Below, in pieces: positions 8,375 through 17,290 of a stretch of DNA of 49,893 nucleotides. The notes beneath the pieces were generated by a model. The model was given only the letters and a program-made list of their open reading frames with translations, ran no database searches and was not told the DNA's origin. The stretch covers positions 1-49,893 of the forward strand of contig JAAZCX010000006.1 of NCBI GenBank assembly GCA_012513065.1. Direction: 5' to 3'. This DNA is from Clostridiaceae bacterium (lineage in GTDB: Bacteria; Bacillota; Clostridia; TANB77; CAG-508). Each line of letters starts with the position of its first letter. Position 1 is the first letter of the stretch. Made by a program: the position numbers and the translations under genes.

Positions 8375-9563
8375 TATTTTTCACCCCTTTTACTCCTAAA
8401 TAACGATAAGGATTATTTATTTTTCCTGTTTTTACTACTTCTAATAAATCTTCATATACACTTGAAATATCTTTAGTTGTAGTATCTCTACCACCAATAC
8501 CATAAATATAACCAGCAGTAGGAACATTAAGATTATTTACATACATTGCTGAAGTAACTTCTGTAAATAGTGGACCACCACAAGAACTTAATGATTCGGC
8601 TTTATCTAAAACAGCTACAGCTTTCACTTTAGAAAGTGCTTTAGCTATTTCTTCTTGAGGGAAAGGTCTAAATACTCTTAATTTTAAAAGGCCTGCTTTA
8701 ATTCCTTTTTCTCTTAATTCATCTACAACAACTTTTGTTGTTCCTGCAGTAGAATTCATACAAACAATAGCAACATCACAATCATCTAATTTATATTCTT
8801 CAAAAAGACCATAACTTCTTCCAGTCATTTTTTCAAATTCTTTTGCAACTTCTAATATTACTTTTTTAGCATTTTTCATTGCTTGATGTTCTGCATATTT
8901 GTGTTCAAATAAATATGCTTGTAAATCCATTGGACCAACAGCTATTGGTTCTTTTGAATTTAATAAGTAATGTTCAGGATGATATTGTCCAACAAATTCT
9001 TTTACTTTTTCATCTTCAATTAATTCTATATTTTCTATAGAATGTGATGTTATAAATCCATCTTGACATACTGTAAGAGGTAGCATAACATCTTTATGTT
9101 CTGCAATTCTATGAGCCATGATTAAATTATCATATGCTTCTTGATTGTTTTCTGAAAACAACATAATCCAACCTGCATCTCTTATACCCATAGCATCTGA
9201 ATGATCATTGTGAATATTTAATGGACCAGAAATAGCACGATTTACAAGAGGCATAACAATTGGAAGCCTACTTGATGAAGCAATATGAACCATTTCCCAC
9301 ATATAAGCAAGACCATTTGATGAAGTTGCAGTCATAGCACGTGAACCAGCAGCTTCTGCTCCTATACAAGCACTCATTGCACTATGTTCACTTTCTACAG
9401 CTACAAATTCTGTATCTACTTTTCCATTACTAACAAAACTTGAAAAGTATTGAGGAATTTCTGTAGATGGAGTTATTGGAAATGCTGCTACAACATCAGG
9501 ATTAATTTGTTTCATTGCAATAGCGGAAGCTTCGTTTCCACTTAAACGTTCTCTAATTCCCAT
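8364..9563 (-). CDS. porA: Pyruvate/2-oxoacid:ferredoxin oxidoreductase alpha subunit
   Basis: A 399-residue alpha subunit carrying the pyrimidine-binding half of the TPP site and the transketolase C-terminal domain. The N-terminal GNEASAIAMKQINPDVVAAF, PITPSTEI and VESEHSAMSACIGAEAAGSR blocks are typical of four-subunit pyruvate oxidoreductases. The start at 9563 has AAGGAAG upstream. It lies 22 bp after porD and overlaps porB. Confidence 0.92.
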   Translation of the reverse strand: MGIRERLSGNEASAIAMKQINPDVVAAFPITPSTEIPQYFSSFVSNGKVDTEFVAVESEHSAMSACIGAEAAGSRAMTATSSNGLAYMWEMVHIASSSRLPIVMPLVNRAISGPLNIHNDHSDAMGIRDAGWIMLFSENNQEAYDNLIMAHRIAEHKDVMLPLTVCQDGFITSHSIENIELIEDEKVKEFVGQYHPEHYLLNSKEPIAVGPMDLQAYLFEHKYAEHQAMKNAKKVILEVAKEFEKMTGRSYGLFEEYKLDDCDVAIVCMNSTAGTTKVVVDELREKGIKAGLLKLRVFRPFPQEEIAKALSKVKAVAVLDKAESLSSCGGPLFTEVTSAMYVNNLNVPTAGYIYGIGGRDTTTKDISSVYEDLLEVVKTGKINNPYRYLGVKGVKNNGI

Positions 9564-9585
9564 AATTTATTTCTTCCTTTCTAAT

Positions 9586-9882
9586 TTATACTTCTTTCAT
9601 CTCAATTGCTCCAAATGGACATACTTTAGCACATACGCCACATCCTTTACAATAATCAAAATTAAAATCACATCTCTTTCCATCTTTGTCAACAGGAATA
9701 GCATCATCTGGACAAACAGGGAAACAAAGACCACATTGTTTACATTTATCTGATAAAAAGATAGGTTTTGAACTTCTCCAATCACCAGTTTTAAAATTCA
9801 TAGAATTTCCTGCGTCATATATTGTTCCACCTGGAGTTAATTCTTGCCAAGTAGAATCTTTATTAATTTTTACTTCTGACAT
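9586..9882 (-). CDS. porD: 2-oxoacid:ferredoxin oxidoreductase delta subunit
   Basis: A 98-residue ferredoxin-like subunit with two clusters: CKQCGLCFPVCP and CKGCGVCAKVCP. It relays electrons from the TPP centre to external ferredoxin. The first 45 residues have no Cys and are typical of the delta-subunit lead. The SD is GAGAGGAG. It lies 15 bp after porG. Confidence 0.93.
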   Translation of the reverse strand: MSEVKINKDSTWQELTPGGTIYDAGNSMNFKTGDWRSSKPIFLSDKCKQCGLCFPVCPDDAIPVDKDGKRCDFNFDYCKGCGVCAKVCPFGAIEMKEV

Positions 9883-9897
9883 AATATTCTCCTCTCT

Positions 9898-10479
9898 CTA
9901 TTGTATTTCTATAATAGCTTGCATTGCAAGTTCTAAAGCTTTCATATTACCTTCAATGACTTCAGGTTTTTTAGCAAATTTATGCTTAAAAGAACCTTTC
10001 ATATCATTTAAAAATTCTTCTTCTGTCATAATTTTAGATACTTTTACAATAGCAGCAAGCATTGGAGTATTTGGAAAATATTTTCCAAGAGCTTCTTCAG
10101 ATACTTTTCTAGCATCTATTGCATAAACTTTACCTTTATAATCTTTTAATAAAGGTTTTAATAAATTTGCATCTTTTGTGGTATTAATAATTATAGCACC
10201 AGTTTGCTTTAAACCACTTGTTACATTAACAGATTCTAGTAGAGAGTCATCAACAACGACTACAAAATCAGGTTCATAAATATTACTATGAATTCTGATA
10301 GGAGAAGTACTAATTCTGTTGTATGCAGTAATTGGAGCTCCCATTCTTTCAGGACCATATTCAGGAAAACCTTGAATATATTTTCCAGTATTAAATGCTG
10401 CATCAGCAAGAAGTAAAGAAGCCGTTTTTGCACCTTGACCACCTCTACCGTGCCATCTTATTTCAATCATGTTATCCAT
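9898..10479 (-). CDS. porG: 2-oxoacid:ferredoxin oxidoreductase gamma subunit
   Basis: A 193-residue first gene of the operon. The signature IRWHGRGGQGAKTAS at the N-terminus and GFPEYGPERMGAPI are diagnostic of the gamma domain, which is thought to help CoA access. The ATG at 10479 is preceded by GAAAGGAAG. A longer reading from 10515 would add a Lys-rich leader that contains this SD, so it was rejected. The order G-D-A-B matches other four-subunit enzymes; many clostridia instead use one fused polypeptide. Confidence 0.92.
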   Translation of the reverse strand: MDNMIEIRWHGRGGQGAKTASLLLADAAFNTGKYIQGFPEYGPERMGAPITAYNRISTSPIRIHSNIYEPDFVVVVDDSLLESVNVTSGLKQTGAIIINTTKDANLLKPLLKDYKGKVYAIDARKVSEEALGKYFPNTPMLAAIVKVSKIMTEEEFLNDMKGSFKHKFAKKPEVIEGNMKALELAMQAIIEIQ

Positions 10480-10517
10480 GTGCTTTCTTCCTTTCTTTTT
10501 AACATTTTTATGCATTA

Positions 10518-10546
10518 AGTATATGTCTAAAAAAATATAATGTCAA
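10518..10546 (-). promoter_or_regulatory. Near-consensus sigma-A promoter of the por operon
   Basis: On the minus strand, TTGACA (10541-10546), an exact 17-bp spacer and TATACT (10518-10523) lie 38 bp before porG. Strong constitutive expression fits a central fermentation enzyme. Confidence 0.85.
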
Positions 10547-10722
10547 GAAAAAAATGTTATACATTTGTTAAAAATACTGGTAAAAAATAAGAAAAATTGT
10601 CTAAAAAATAAAATAAAAAATAAAATAGGATAAGAAGTAAAATATGAAACAAAATAAACAAATTAAATATATATTTTTAACAAATTGTGATAAAATAATA
10701 ATATAAAAAATAAGGGGATTAT

Positions 10723-11982
10723 ATGGAAGTTTTAGAAATTGCAAATAAAATAAAAGAAAATGGTGGAATTTTATATTTAGTAGGTGGAGCAATTAGGAAT
10801 GAACAAATGAATAAACAAATAAATGATGAAGATTATTGTGTTGTTGGTTTGTCAAAAGAAGTCTTTGAAAGATTATTTCCAAATGCAAAAAAAAGAGGAA
10901 AATTTTTTGGAGTATATGAATTAGAAAGAAGAGAATTTGCACTTGCAAGAAAAGAAAAAAAGATTGGAATAGGTCATAAAGAATTTGAAATAGAAAATGA
11001 TAAAAATGTAACTATAGAAGAAGATTTGAAAAGGAGAGATATTACAATAAATTCAATTGCTAAAAATGTACTAACATCTGAAATTATAGATCCCTATAAT
11101 GGAATAAATGATATTAAAAATAAAATTATAAGAGCAACTTCAGATGCTTTTAAAGAAGATCCTTTAAGATCATATAGAGTTGCAAGATTTGCAAGTATAT
11201 TTAATTTTGAGGTCGATGATAATACCATAAATATGATGAAAGAAACAAAAGAAGAATTAAAATATTTATCACCTGAAAGAGTTTTTTTGGAATTTAAAAA
11301 AGCATTAGAAGGTAATAATCCTTCAATATTTTTTCAAATATTAAGAAAAGCTAATATATTAGATGTACATTTTAAAGAAATATATGACTTAATAGGAAAA
11401 CAGCAACCATCTGAATATCATCCAGAAGGAGATAGCTATAATCATACAATGATAGTAGTAGATAAATCTGTTGATTTTACTAATAAATTAGAAGTAAGAT
11501 TTAGTTGTTTGATTCATGATTTAGGAAAGGGAATTACTCCACAAAATATGTTACCACATCATTATGGACATGATTTAAATGGAGTAGCATTAGTTAAAAA
11601 TCTTGGAGAAAGATTAAATATTCCACAAAAATGGATTAAATGTGGAAAAGTAGCAGCCAGAGAGCATATGTTAGGAGGAATTTTTGATAGAATGAAACCT
11701 AGTAAGCAGATAGATTTTATAACAAGAGTAGAAAAATCTCCTTTAGGCTTAAAAGGTATGCAAACAGTAGTAATATGTGATAAATTAGGAAAAAATAAAT
11801 CGGAAATTAAAGTTAAAAATGAATTGAATTTTTATATTTTAGGAAAAAAATGTATACAAACTATTAATGGAAAATATATAAAAGAAAAGTATAAAATAGA
11901 TAAAGAAAAGCAAATTGGAGAATTATTAAGAAAAGAAAGAATTGAATGGATAAAGAAAAATGAAAAAAACATTGAAATATAA
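10723..11982 (+). CDS. cca: CCA tRNA nucleotidyltransferase with HD domain
   Basis: A 419-residue enzyme that adds or repairs the tRNA 3' CCA end. The class II head is visible: LVGGAIRN, the acidic NDEDYCVVG pair, DLKRRDITINSIA and EDPLRSYRVARFAS. A C-terminal HD domain follows (CLIHDLGKG, HHYGHD, AAREH). Motif order and the ALARKEKKIGIGHKEFE stretch resemble the proteobacterial Cca with an HD phosphohydrolase more than the Bacillus form, which lacks HD. RBS AAGGGG lies just upstream of 10723. It is apparently monocistronic. Confidence 0.88.
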   Translation: MEVLEIANKIKENGGILYLVGGAIRNEQMNKQINDEDYCVVGLSKEVFERLFPNAKKRGKFFGVYELERREFALARKEKKIGIGHKEFEIENDKNVTIEEDLKRRDITINSIAKNVLTSEIIDPYNGINDIKNKIIRATSDAFKEDPLRSYRVARFASIFNFEVDDNTINMMKETKEELKYLSPERVFLEFKKALEGNNPSIFFQILRKANILDVHFKEIYDLIGKQQPSEYHPEGDSYNHTMIVVDKSVDFTNKLEVRFSCLIHDLGKGITPQNMLPHHYGHDLNGVALVKNLGERLNIPQKWIKCGKVAAREHMLGGIFDRMKPSKQIDFITRVEKSPLGLKGMQTVVICDKLGKNKSEIKVKNELNFYILGKKCIQTINGKYIKEKYKIDKEKQIGELLRKERIEWIKKNEKNIEI

Positions 11983-12040
11983 AATTATTTAATATAAAAT
12001 ATTATAAAAGAAAACATATGAAAGAGAGAATAAAATATAT

Positions 12041-12313
12041 ATGAAGAATCTTATAAAAAATAAATGTAAAAAAATCAAGGAAGAAACAGGAGCTGCATCT
12101 GTTTTAGTATTATTTACAGTATTAATGTTTGTAGTTATATTAATGGGAGCATATATGCTAATAACAACTTCAAAAAGAGGACAGTTAGAAAGTGATATAA
12201 GAATTCAGGAAATTTACAAAGAAGGTGTAAATGAAGTAGATGAAGTATATTATAATATTGTAGATAATTATGAGTATAATGATATATTCAACGAAATTTT
12301 AATTAATGAATAA
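12041..12313 (+). CDS. Small single-TM, pilin/TadE-like protein
   Basis: A 90-residue protein of unknown function. A basic N-terminus (KNLIKNKCKKIKEETGAAS) precedes one hydrophobic helix (about 22-43), and an acidic tail is predicted outside. The polar head, hydrophobic helix and KRGQLESDIRIQEIYKEG continuation resemble TadE- or pseudopilin-like proteins whose leader ends near a Glu/Thr-Gly, but no clear prepilin peptidase site is evident and no pilus genes are nearby. It sits where minC might be expected before minD but shows no MinC similarity. The SD is AAAGAGAG. Confidence 0.65.
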   Translation: MKNLIKNKCKKIKEETGAASVLVLFTVLMFVVILMGAYMLITTSKRGQLESDIRIQEIYKEGVNEVDEVYYNIVDNYEYNDIFNEILINE

Positions 12314-12336
12314 ATATAAATAATGAATGAAAAGTA

Positions 12337-12380
12337 AAAAACAAGATTGATAAATAGTTAAATCAATTTTGTTTTTTTTA
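12337..12380 (+). terminator. Rho-independent terminator upstream of minD
   Basis: AAACAAGATTGA and TCAATTTTGTTT arms (one G-U pair) with a 12-base loop, followed by a T-run. Confidence 0.8.
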
Positions 12381-12390
12381 GTTTATGTGA

Positions 12391-12419
12391 TTGACTTTTT
12401 GGCATTTTCAGTATATGAT
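12391..12419 (+). promoter_or_regulatory. Sigma-A-type promoter of minD-minE-rodA-dus
   Basis: TTGACT (12391-12396), a 17-bp spacer and TATGAT (12414-12419) lie 62 bp before minD and directly after the preceding terminator, so the Min operon starts here without minC. Confidence 0.75.
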
Positions 12420-12481
12420 ATAGACATTAAAAATATGCACTTTTTAATAAAAAAACAGCATAAATTTCAAGGAGGAAAAAA

Positions 12482-13276
12482 ATGGGAGAAGTTATCGTTA
12501 TCACATCTGGAAAAGGTGGAGTTGGAAAGACAACTACAACAGCAAATTTAGGTTCAGCTTTAGCTTTAAAAGGTAAAAAGGTAGTATTGGTAGATACTGA
12601 TATTGGTCTTCGTAACTTAGATGTTGTTATGGGATTAGAAAATAGAATAGTATATGATATCGTTGACGTTGTAGAAGAAAAATGTAAATTAAGACAAGCA
12701 TTAATTAAAGATAAAAGATTTAATGAATTATTTTTACTTCCAGCAGCACAAACAAGAGATAAAAGTGCAGTAAATGAAGAACAAATGAAAGAATTAACAG
12801 GTAAATTAAAAGAAGAATTTGATTATATATTAATCGATTGTCCAGCAGGAATAGAACAAGGATTTAAAAATGCAATAGCTGGAGCAGATAGAGCAATAGT
12901 AGTTACAACAGCAGAAATATCTGCTATTCGTGATGCAGATAGAATTATTGGTCTATTAGAATCATCAGAAATAAAAAATCCAGAATTAGTAGTAAATCGT
13001 TTACGTCCAAATATGGTTAAAAAAGGTGAAATGATGGATGTAGAAGATATTGTTGATTTATTATCTATAGAGTTAATTGGTGTAGTGCCAGATGACGAAT
13101 ATATAATCACACAAACAAATAAAGGGGAACCAGTTGTATCGAACAATAAAGCTCCTTCAGGAAAAGCTTATACAGAAATATCAAGAAGAGTATTAGGGGA
13201 AAATATAGAAGTTTCTATCCCTGGAAGAGAGAAAGGATTCTTTGCAAAATTAAAAAGTATTTTCTCAAGAAAATAG
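12482..13276 (+). CDS. minD: Septum site-determining ATPase MinD
   Basis: A 264-residue ParA/MinD ATPase. The deviant Walker A GKGGVGKTT is at the N-terminus, switch II/Walker B is in DYILIDCPAGIEQGF, and the C-terminal segment (EKGFFAKLKSIFSRK) is the expected membrane-targeting amphipathic helix. MinD dimers on the membrane recruit MinC and MinE to keep Z rings away from the poles. The SD is AAGGAGG. minE follows 27 bp later. No minC gene is in the window, so the division inhibitor must be elsewhere or replaced. Confidence 0.95.
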   Translation: MGEVIVITSGKGGVGKTTTTANLGSALALKGKKVVLVDTDIGLRNLDVVMGLENRIVYDIVDVVEEKCKLRQALIKDKRFNELFLLPAAQTRDKSAVNEEQMKELTGKLKEEFDYILIDCPAGIEQGFKNAIAGADRAIVVTTAEISAIRDADRIIGLLESSEIKNPELVVNRLRPNMVKKGEMMDVEDIVDLLSIELIGVVPDDEYIITQTNKGEPVVSNNKAPSGKAYTEISRRVLGENIEVSIPGREKGFFAKLKSIFSRK

Positions 13277-13303
13277 ACGAAATTAAATAACGGAGGGAAT
13301 AGG

Positions 13304-14008
13304 ATGTTCGATAATATTATAAAATTTTTTAAAAAGTTTTCAAAGGAAGAAAAAAAAGATTCAAAAGACACAGCAAAAGAAAGATTACATTTAGTATTAA
13401 TGCAAGATAGAGCAAATGTGTCTGCTGATTTCATGGAATTAATGAAACAAGAAATAATAGAAGTTATTAAAAAATATATCGATGTAGATGAAAATGCAAT
13501 TGATGTAAAATTAACTAATAAAGTAAATAATGATGGAACTAATGGAGTGCCAATGTTATATGCTAATATTCCAATTGTTAATCTTAAAGAAGATGTAAAA
13601 CAAATTAATATAGAAAGAAAATTGGATAAAAAAGAAGATTCAGTAAAAACTGTAAAATTAGAGAAAAAAAACGAATCAAAACCTGAAACAAAATCTGAAA
13701 CAAAATCTGAGACAAAACCTGAGACTAAATTAGAAATAAAAGAAGACACTAAAAAAGATGATGATAAAAATAAAAATGACAATAGTGTAAAAGAGGAAAA
13801 AACAGAACAAAAAATAGAATTAATAAAAGAAAAAGTAGAAAAAGACAATAAAGAAAATCAAGAAAAGGCAAAATTTGAAAAAGAACTTGAAAAACAAATT
13901 GAAAAAGAAATTGAAGAAGTAATGAAAAAAGAAAAAAGTAAATCTTCAAAAAAAGAAAAGAAAAATAAAAAAGAACAAGATGTGAAACAAAAAGAAATTA
14001 AAAAATAA
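13304..14008 (+). CDS. minE: MinE with a long Lys/Glu-rich C-terminal extension
   Basis: A 234-residue protein; MinE is normally about 85-95 residues. Residues 1-100 match MinE: an amphipathic N-terminus (FDNIIKFFKKF), the MinD-contact segment TAKERLHLVLMQDRAN, and the dimer core ending in VPMLYANIPIV. Residues 101-234 are almost only Lys, Glu, Asp, Ser, Thr and Asn. They contain near repeats of K(S/P)ETK around 125-145 and then predicted coiled coil to the end. The tail stays open in frame with a Lys-rich C-terminus, so it is not a frameshift of a neighbour. It lies between minD and rodA with 26-27-bp gaps. The tail's role is unknown. Confidence 0.85.
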   Translation: MFDNIIKFFKKFSKEEKKDSKDTAKERLHLVLMQDRANVSADFMELMKQEIIEVIKKYIDVDENAIDVKLTNKVNNDGTNGVPMLYANIPIVNLKEDVKQINIERKLDKKEDSVKTVKLEKKNESKPETKSETKSETKPETKLEIKEDTKKDDDKNKNDNSVKEEKTEQKIELIKEKVEKDNKENQEKAKFEKELEKQIEKEIEEVMKKEKSKSSKKEKKNKKEQDVKQKEIKK

Positions 14009-14034
14009 ATACAAACAAAATAGAGGTTTAAATA

Positions 14035-15141
14035 ATGAAAAAAAGAATCTTAAAGAACATAGAGTGGGGGATTCTAATCTGCACAATACTATTAATTGTA
14101 ATTGGATTAGTATCATTATATTCAGCTACGTATGAATCTGAACAACAAGAGTTCAAAAAACAACTTTTATGGCTTGCTATTAGTATCCCAGCTATGATTT
14201 TAATTATTTGTATTAATTATGAGGTGATTGCAAAAATATCACCAATTTTTTATGGTATATTGCTGATTTTATTAACAGGGGTTTTATTTACTGAGTCTGT
14301 AAATGGAGCATCTAGTTGGTTTAGTATTGGATTTTTTTCTTTTCAACCATCTGAATTTGCTAAAATTTTTGTAATACTTACTTTTTCTGTTGTAATTACA
14401 AAAATACAAGAAAGAGGAAGAGAAGAAATAAATAGACCAACAAGGTTATTAATTTGTTTAGCAGTTATTGCAGTTCCAGTACTTCTTATAATTAAACAAC
14501 CAGATTATGGTACAGCATTAGCATTTTTAGTAGCAACAATATTTATTTTGTTCTCAGCTGGAATAAATAAGAAATATATAATATGTACTATATTAGCTAT
14601 TATTATTATTGCTCCACTTTTATATTTTTTCGTATTACCAGAACATGCAAAGTCAAGAATAGATGTATTTTTAAATCCAAACTTAGATCCTAGAGGAGCA
14701 GGTTATAATATAATACAATCTAAGTTAGCAGTAGGATCTGGACAATTATTTGGTATGGGAATTTTGAAAGGAAATCAAACTCAGTTAGGATTTTTATATC
14801 CTAAAACTACAGATTTTATTTTTGCTGTAATTGGAGAAGAAATGGGATTTGTTGTAACAGCCGGAATAGTTATAGTGTATGTTATATTAATAACAAAAGC
14901 TATATATATAGCTAAAACTGCAAAAGATGATTTGGGTTCTTATATTTCAATGGGAATTGCAGGAATATTCTTGTTTCATATGGTAGAAAATATCGGAATG
15001 ACAATAGGATTATTACCTATTACAGGTGTACCACTTCCATTTGTTAGCTATGGAGGAAGTTCACTTTTAACTAATTTAATTTTAATTTCATTATTATTGA
15101 ATATTAGTGGAAGAAGACAAAAAGCTATTTTTATAGAATAA
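14035..15141 (+). CDS. rodA: SEDS-family peptidoglycan glycosyltransferase RodA
   Basis: A 368-residue polytopic protein with about ten TM helices. SEDS hallmarks are LVSLYSAT in TM1, [22 protein letters not shown], and the C-terminal [21 protein letters not shown]. The position after minD-minE and the length of about 370 residues favour RodA (elongation) over FtsW or SpoVE. It polymerises lipid II outside the membrane together with a class B PBP, which is not encoded here. RBS AGAGG at about 14022-14026; ATG at 14035. Confidence 0.9.
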   Translation: MKKRILKNIEWGILICTILLIVIGLVSLYSATYESEQQEFKKQLLWLAISIPAMILIICINYEVIAKISPIFYGILLILLTGVLFTESVNGASSWFSIGFFSFQPSEFAKIFVILTFSVVITKIQERGREEINRPTRLLICLAVIAVPVLLIIKQPDYGTALAFLVATIFILFSAGINKKYIICTILAIIIIAPLLYFFVLPEHAKSRIDVFLNPNLDPRGAGYNIIQSKLAVGSGQLFGMGILKGNQTQLGFLYPKTTDFIFAVIGEEMGFVVTAGIVIVYVILITKAIYIAKTAKDDLGSYISMGIAGIFLFHMVENIGMTIGLLPITGVPLPFVSYGGSSLLTNLILISLLLNISGRRQKAIFIE

Positions 15142-15151
15142 GGAAAAAATT

Positions 15152-16120
15152 ATGTATTTAAAAGAACTAAAAATTGGAAATGTAAAATTAGAAAATAATA
15201 TTATATTAGCACCAATGGCAGGAATTACAGACAAAGCTTTCAGAAAGGTTTGTAAATTATATGGTGCAGGTTTAGTATGCACAGAGATGGTAAGCAGTAA
15301 GGGACTTTTTTATAAAGATGATAAAACAAAATTATTATTAGATACTAATAGTGAAAAAAGACCAATTTCTATGCAAATTTTTGGTAGTGATCTTGAAACA
15401 ATGAAATATGCTGCAAAGTATGTATCAGAAATAGCAGATATAATAGATATAAATATGGGATGTCCTGCTCCAAAAGTAGTAAAAAATGGTGATGGAAGTA
15501 AATTATTATTAAATTTAGAATTAGTAGAGAAAATTGTAGAATCAGTAGTTTCTAATTCAAAAGTTCCTGTAACTGTAAAAATCAGAAAAGGTTGGGACAA
15601 TGAACACATTGTTGCTGAAAAAGTAGCAAAGATTATCGAAAAATCAGGTGCATCTGCAATAATTCTTCATGGAAGAACAAGAGAAGAATTTTATATCGGA
15701 AAAGCAGATTGGGATATTATAAAAAAAGTAAAAGAAAGCATTTCAATTCCAGTGATAGGAAATGGAGATATAAAGACAAAAGAAGATGCTTTAAAAATAT
15801 TTGAAGAAACTAATGTAGATGGTATTATGATAGGAAGAGCAGCAATAGGAAATCCGTGGATTTTTGAAGAGATAATTTCGTACTTAAAAGGTGAAGAAGT
15901 AAGAAAAATATCAAATGAAGAAAAATTACAAACAATACTAAAACATATAAAATGGGAGATAGAAGAAAAGGGAGAAAATGTAGGAATAAAAGAACTTAGA
16001 AAACATATTTCTGCATATATAAAAAATATGCCTAATGCTACTACAATAAGAGAAAAAATAAATAAAATAGACAATAGAAAAGAATTAGAAACATGTTTAA
16101 AAGAATACTTTCAATGCTAG
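15152..16120 (+). CDS. dus: tRNA-dihydrouridine synthase
   Basis: A 322-residue FMN TIM-barrel enzyme that reduces uridine in tRNA D-loops. Visible motifs are [13 protein letters not shown] (FMN phosphate and flavin site), [18 protein letters not shown] with the catalytic Cys, [27 protein letters not shown] and [10 protein letters not shown]. It begins 10 bp after rodA behind AAGGAA, so it is the last gene of the Min/Rod operon, ended by the hairpin at 16132. The sequence looks DusB-like, the usual Firmicutes type. Confidence 0.92.
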   Translation: MYLKELKIGNVKLENNIILAPMAGITDKAFRKVCKLYGAGLVCTEMVSSKGLFYKDDKTKLLLDTNSEKRPISMQIFGSDLETMKYAAKYVSEIADIIDINMGCPAPKVVKNGDGSKLLLNLELVEKIVESVVSNSKVPVTVKIRKGWDNEHIVAEKVAKIIEKSGASAIILHGRTREEFYIGKADWDIIKKVKESISIPVIGNGDIKTKEDALKIFEETNVDGIMIGRAAIGNPWIFEEIISYLKGEEVRKISNEEKLQTILKHIKWEIEEKGENVGIKELRKHISAYIKNMPNATTIREKINKIDNRKELETCLKEYFQC

Positions 16121-16130
16121 AGAATATAAT

Positions 16131-16163
16131 AAAAAAAGAATAGTTAAATACTATTCTTTTTTA
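16131..16163 (+). terminator. Rho-independent terminator after dus
   Basis: A 13-bp stem (16132-16144 / 16150-16162) of AAAAAAGAATAGT and its complement, with a 5-base loop and U-rich right arm. Confidence 0.85.
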
Positions 16164-16192
16164 TTATATTAATAGGGAAAGAAGGGTAATCT

Positions 16193-16807
16193 ATGAAAAA
16201 TAAAAAAGTGTTTATTTTATCTTTAGGAATAATATTGTTAATATTTATTATATTTTTTTGTATTTATTATTATAAAACCAATAAAATTGGAAATACTATG
16301 ATAAACAAATCGGAAGAGGAAATCATTAATTATATTTTAAATATTAAATCGTATAATGCAAAAATGGATATTACAGTAGAAACTAATAAAAATAAAACAA
16401 AATATGTAGTAACACAATCATTAGAAAATTTTATTTCTAAACAAGAAGTGATTGAACCAACAAATATTGCTGGAGTAATAACAGAATATGATGGAACAAA
16501 CTTAAAAATAAGAAATAATAGGTTGAATTTAGAAAATACATTTCAAAATTATCAGTATATTGTAAATAATAAACTATGGTTAAATGCTTTTATAGAAGAT
16601 TATAAAAATGATAAAAACACAAAAAGTATTACTAATAAAGATAATGAAATAATAGTAGAAGTAAAAAATAATGAAAATGAATATAATTTTTATAAGAAAT
16701 TATATATTGATAAAAAAACAGCTAAACCAATTAAATTGATAATACAAGATGTTAACCAAAAAACGCTAGTATACATATTATATACTGAGATAACAATCTC
16801 TAAATAA
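16193..16807 (+). CDS. Membrane-anchored LolA/GerS-like protein
   Basis: A 204-residue protein. A basic start (KNKKVF) and one long hydrophobic helix (about 6-26) form an uncleaved anchor; there is no lipobox Cys at the right position. The extracytoplasmic part is rich in alternating beta-strand patterns such as YNAKMDITVETNKNKTKYVV and KLYIDKKTAKPIKLIIQDVN. That layout is the half-barrel lipid-carrier fold seen in LolA and in clostridial GerS-type germination lipoproteins. The assignment is by pattern only. RBS is AAAGAAGGG. It could be co-transcribed with mazF 61 bp downstream. Confidence 0.55.
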   Translation: MKNKKVFILSLGIILLIFIIFFCIYYYKTNKIGNTMINKSEEEIINYILNIKSYNAKMDITVETNKNKTKYVVTQSLENFISKQEVIEPTNIAGVITEYDGTNLKIRNNRLNLENTFQNYQYIVNNKLWLNAFIEDYKNDKNTKSITNKDNEIIVEVKNNENEYNFYKKLYIDKKTAKPIKLIIQDVNQKTLVYILYTEITISK

Positions 16808-16868
16808 ATATTTAAAATATATCTAAAATAAAACTTTCGATACGTAAAAATAGTAGGAGTGATAAAAA

Positions 16869-17219
16869 ATGGTAATAAAAAGAGGAGATATGTTTTATGC
16901 AGATTTAAGTCCAGTAATAGGTTCTGAACAAGGAGGAATTAGGCCAGTTATTATTATTCAAAATGATATCGGAAATAAACATAGTCCAACAGTAATTGCA
17001 GCTGCAATTACTTCACAAATTGGGAAAAGTAAATTACCAACTCATATAGAAATAGGAATAGAAGAAAGTGGACTAAAAGCGGATTCAATAATATTAACAG
17101 AACAAATAAGAACTATTGATAAAAGCAGATTAAAAGATAAGATAGGACACATTAATGACGATAATGTTATGAATAAGATAAATAGTGCATTAGGTGTAAG
17201 TTTTGGTTTAGATGACTAG
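16869..17219 (+). CDS. mazF: MazF/EndoA-type mRNA interferase
   Basis: A 116-residue PemK/MazF toxin fold ribonuclease that cuts mRNA at short sequences. Family blocks are present: [21 protein letters not shown] with the catalytic Arg nearby in [10 protein letters not shown], then [28 protein letters not shown] and a C-terminal helix. It is close to Bacillus EndoA (NdoA) in length. No MazE/EndoAI ribbon-helix-helix ORF is found in the 61 bp upstream or just downstream, so the antitoxin is absent here or unlinked. RBS is TAGGAGTG. Confidence 0.92.
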   Translation: MVIKRGDMFYADLSPVIGSEQGGIRPVIIIQNDIGNKHSPTVIAAAITSQIGKSKLPTHIEIGIEESGLKADSIILTEQIRTIDKSRLKDKIGHINDDNVMNKINSALGVSFGLDD

Positions 17220-17228
17220 AAAAATGGA

Positions 17229-17266
17229 AAAAACGAATCTAAAATATTAATTAGATTCGTTTTTTA
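17229..17266. terminator. Bidirectional terminator between mazF and the HD-GYP gene
   Basis: AAAAACGAATCTAA (17229-17242) pairs with TTAGATTCGTTTTT (17251-17264). Flanking A- and T-tracts serve both convergent genes. Confidence 0.85.
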
Positions 17267-17290
17267 TATTAATTAAATAATAAATGAAAA

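Noticed and set aside
9686-10126. Plus-strand ORF opposite porD and porG
   Set aside because: Both por genes have clear motifs on the minus strand, and the ORF has no SD.
12369-12551. 60-codon ORF before and into minD
   Set aside because: It overlaps the minD promoter and start in another frame. The terminator/promoter/SD order explains the region.
13670-13745. Repeated AAATCTGAAACA-like units as a CRISPR or DNA repeat array
   Set aside because: The units are in-frame codon repeats of the minE tail, not direct repeats with unique spacers.
13168-13848. Long minus-strand ORF opposite minD and minE
   Set aside because: It is a mirror of the Lys/Glu-rich minE tail and gives a Phe/Ser-rich, low-complexity product. 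No SD or start supports it.
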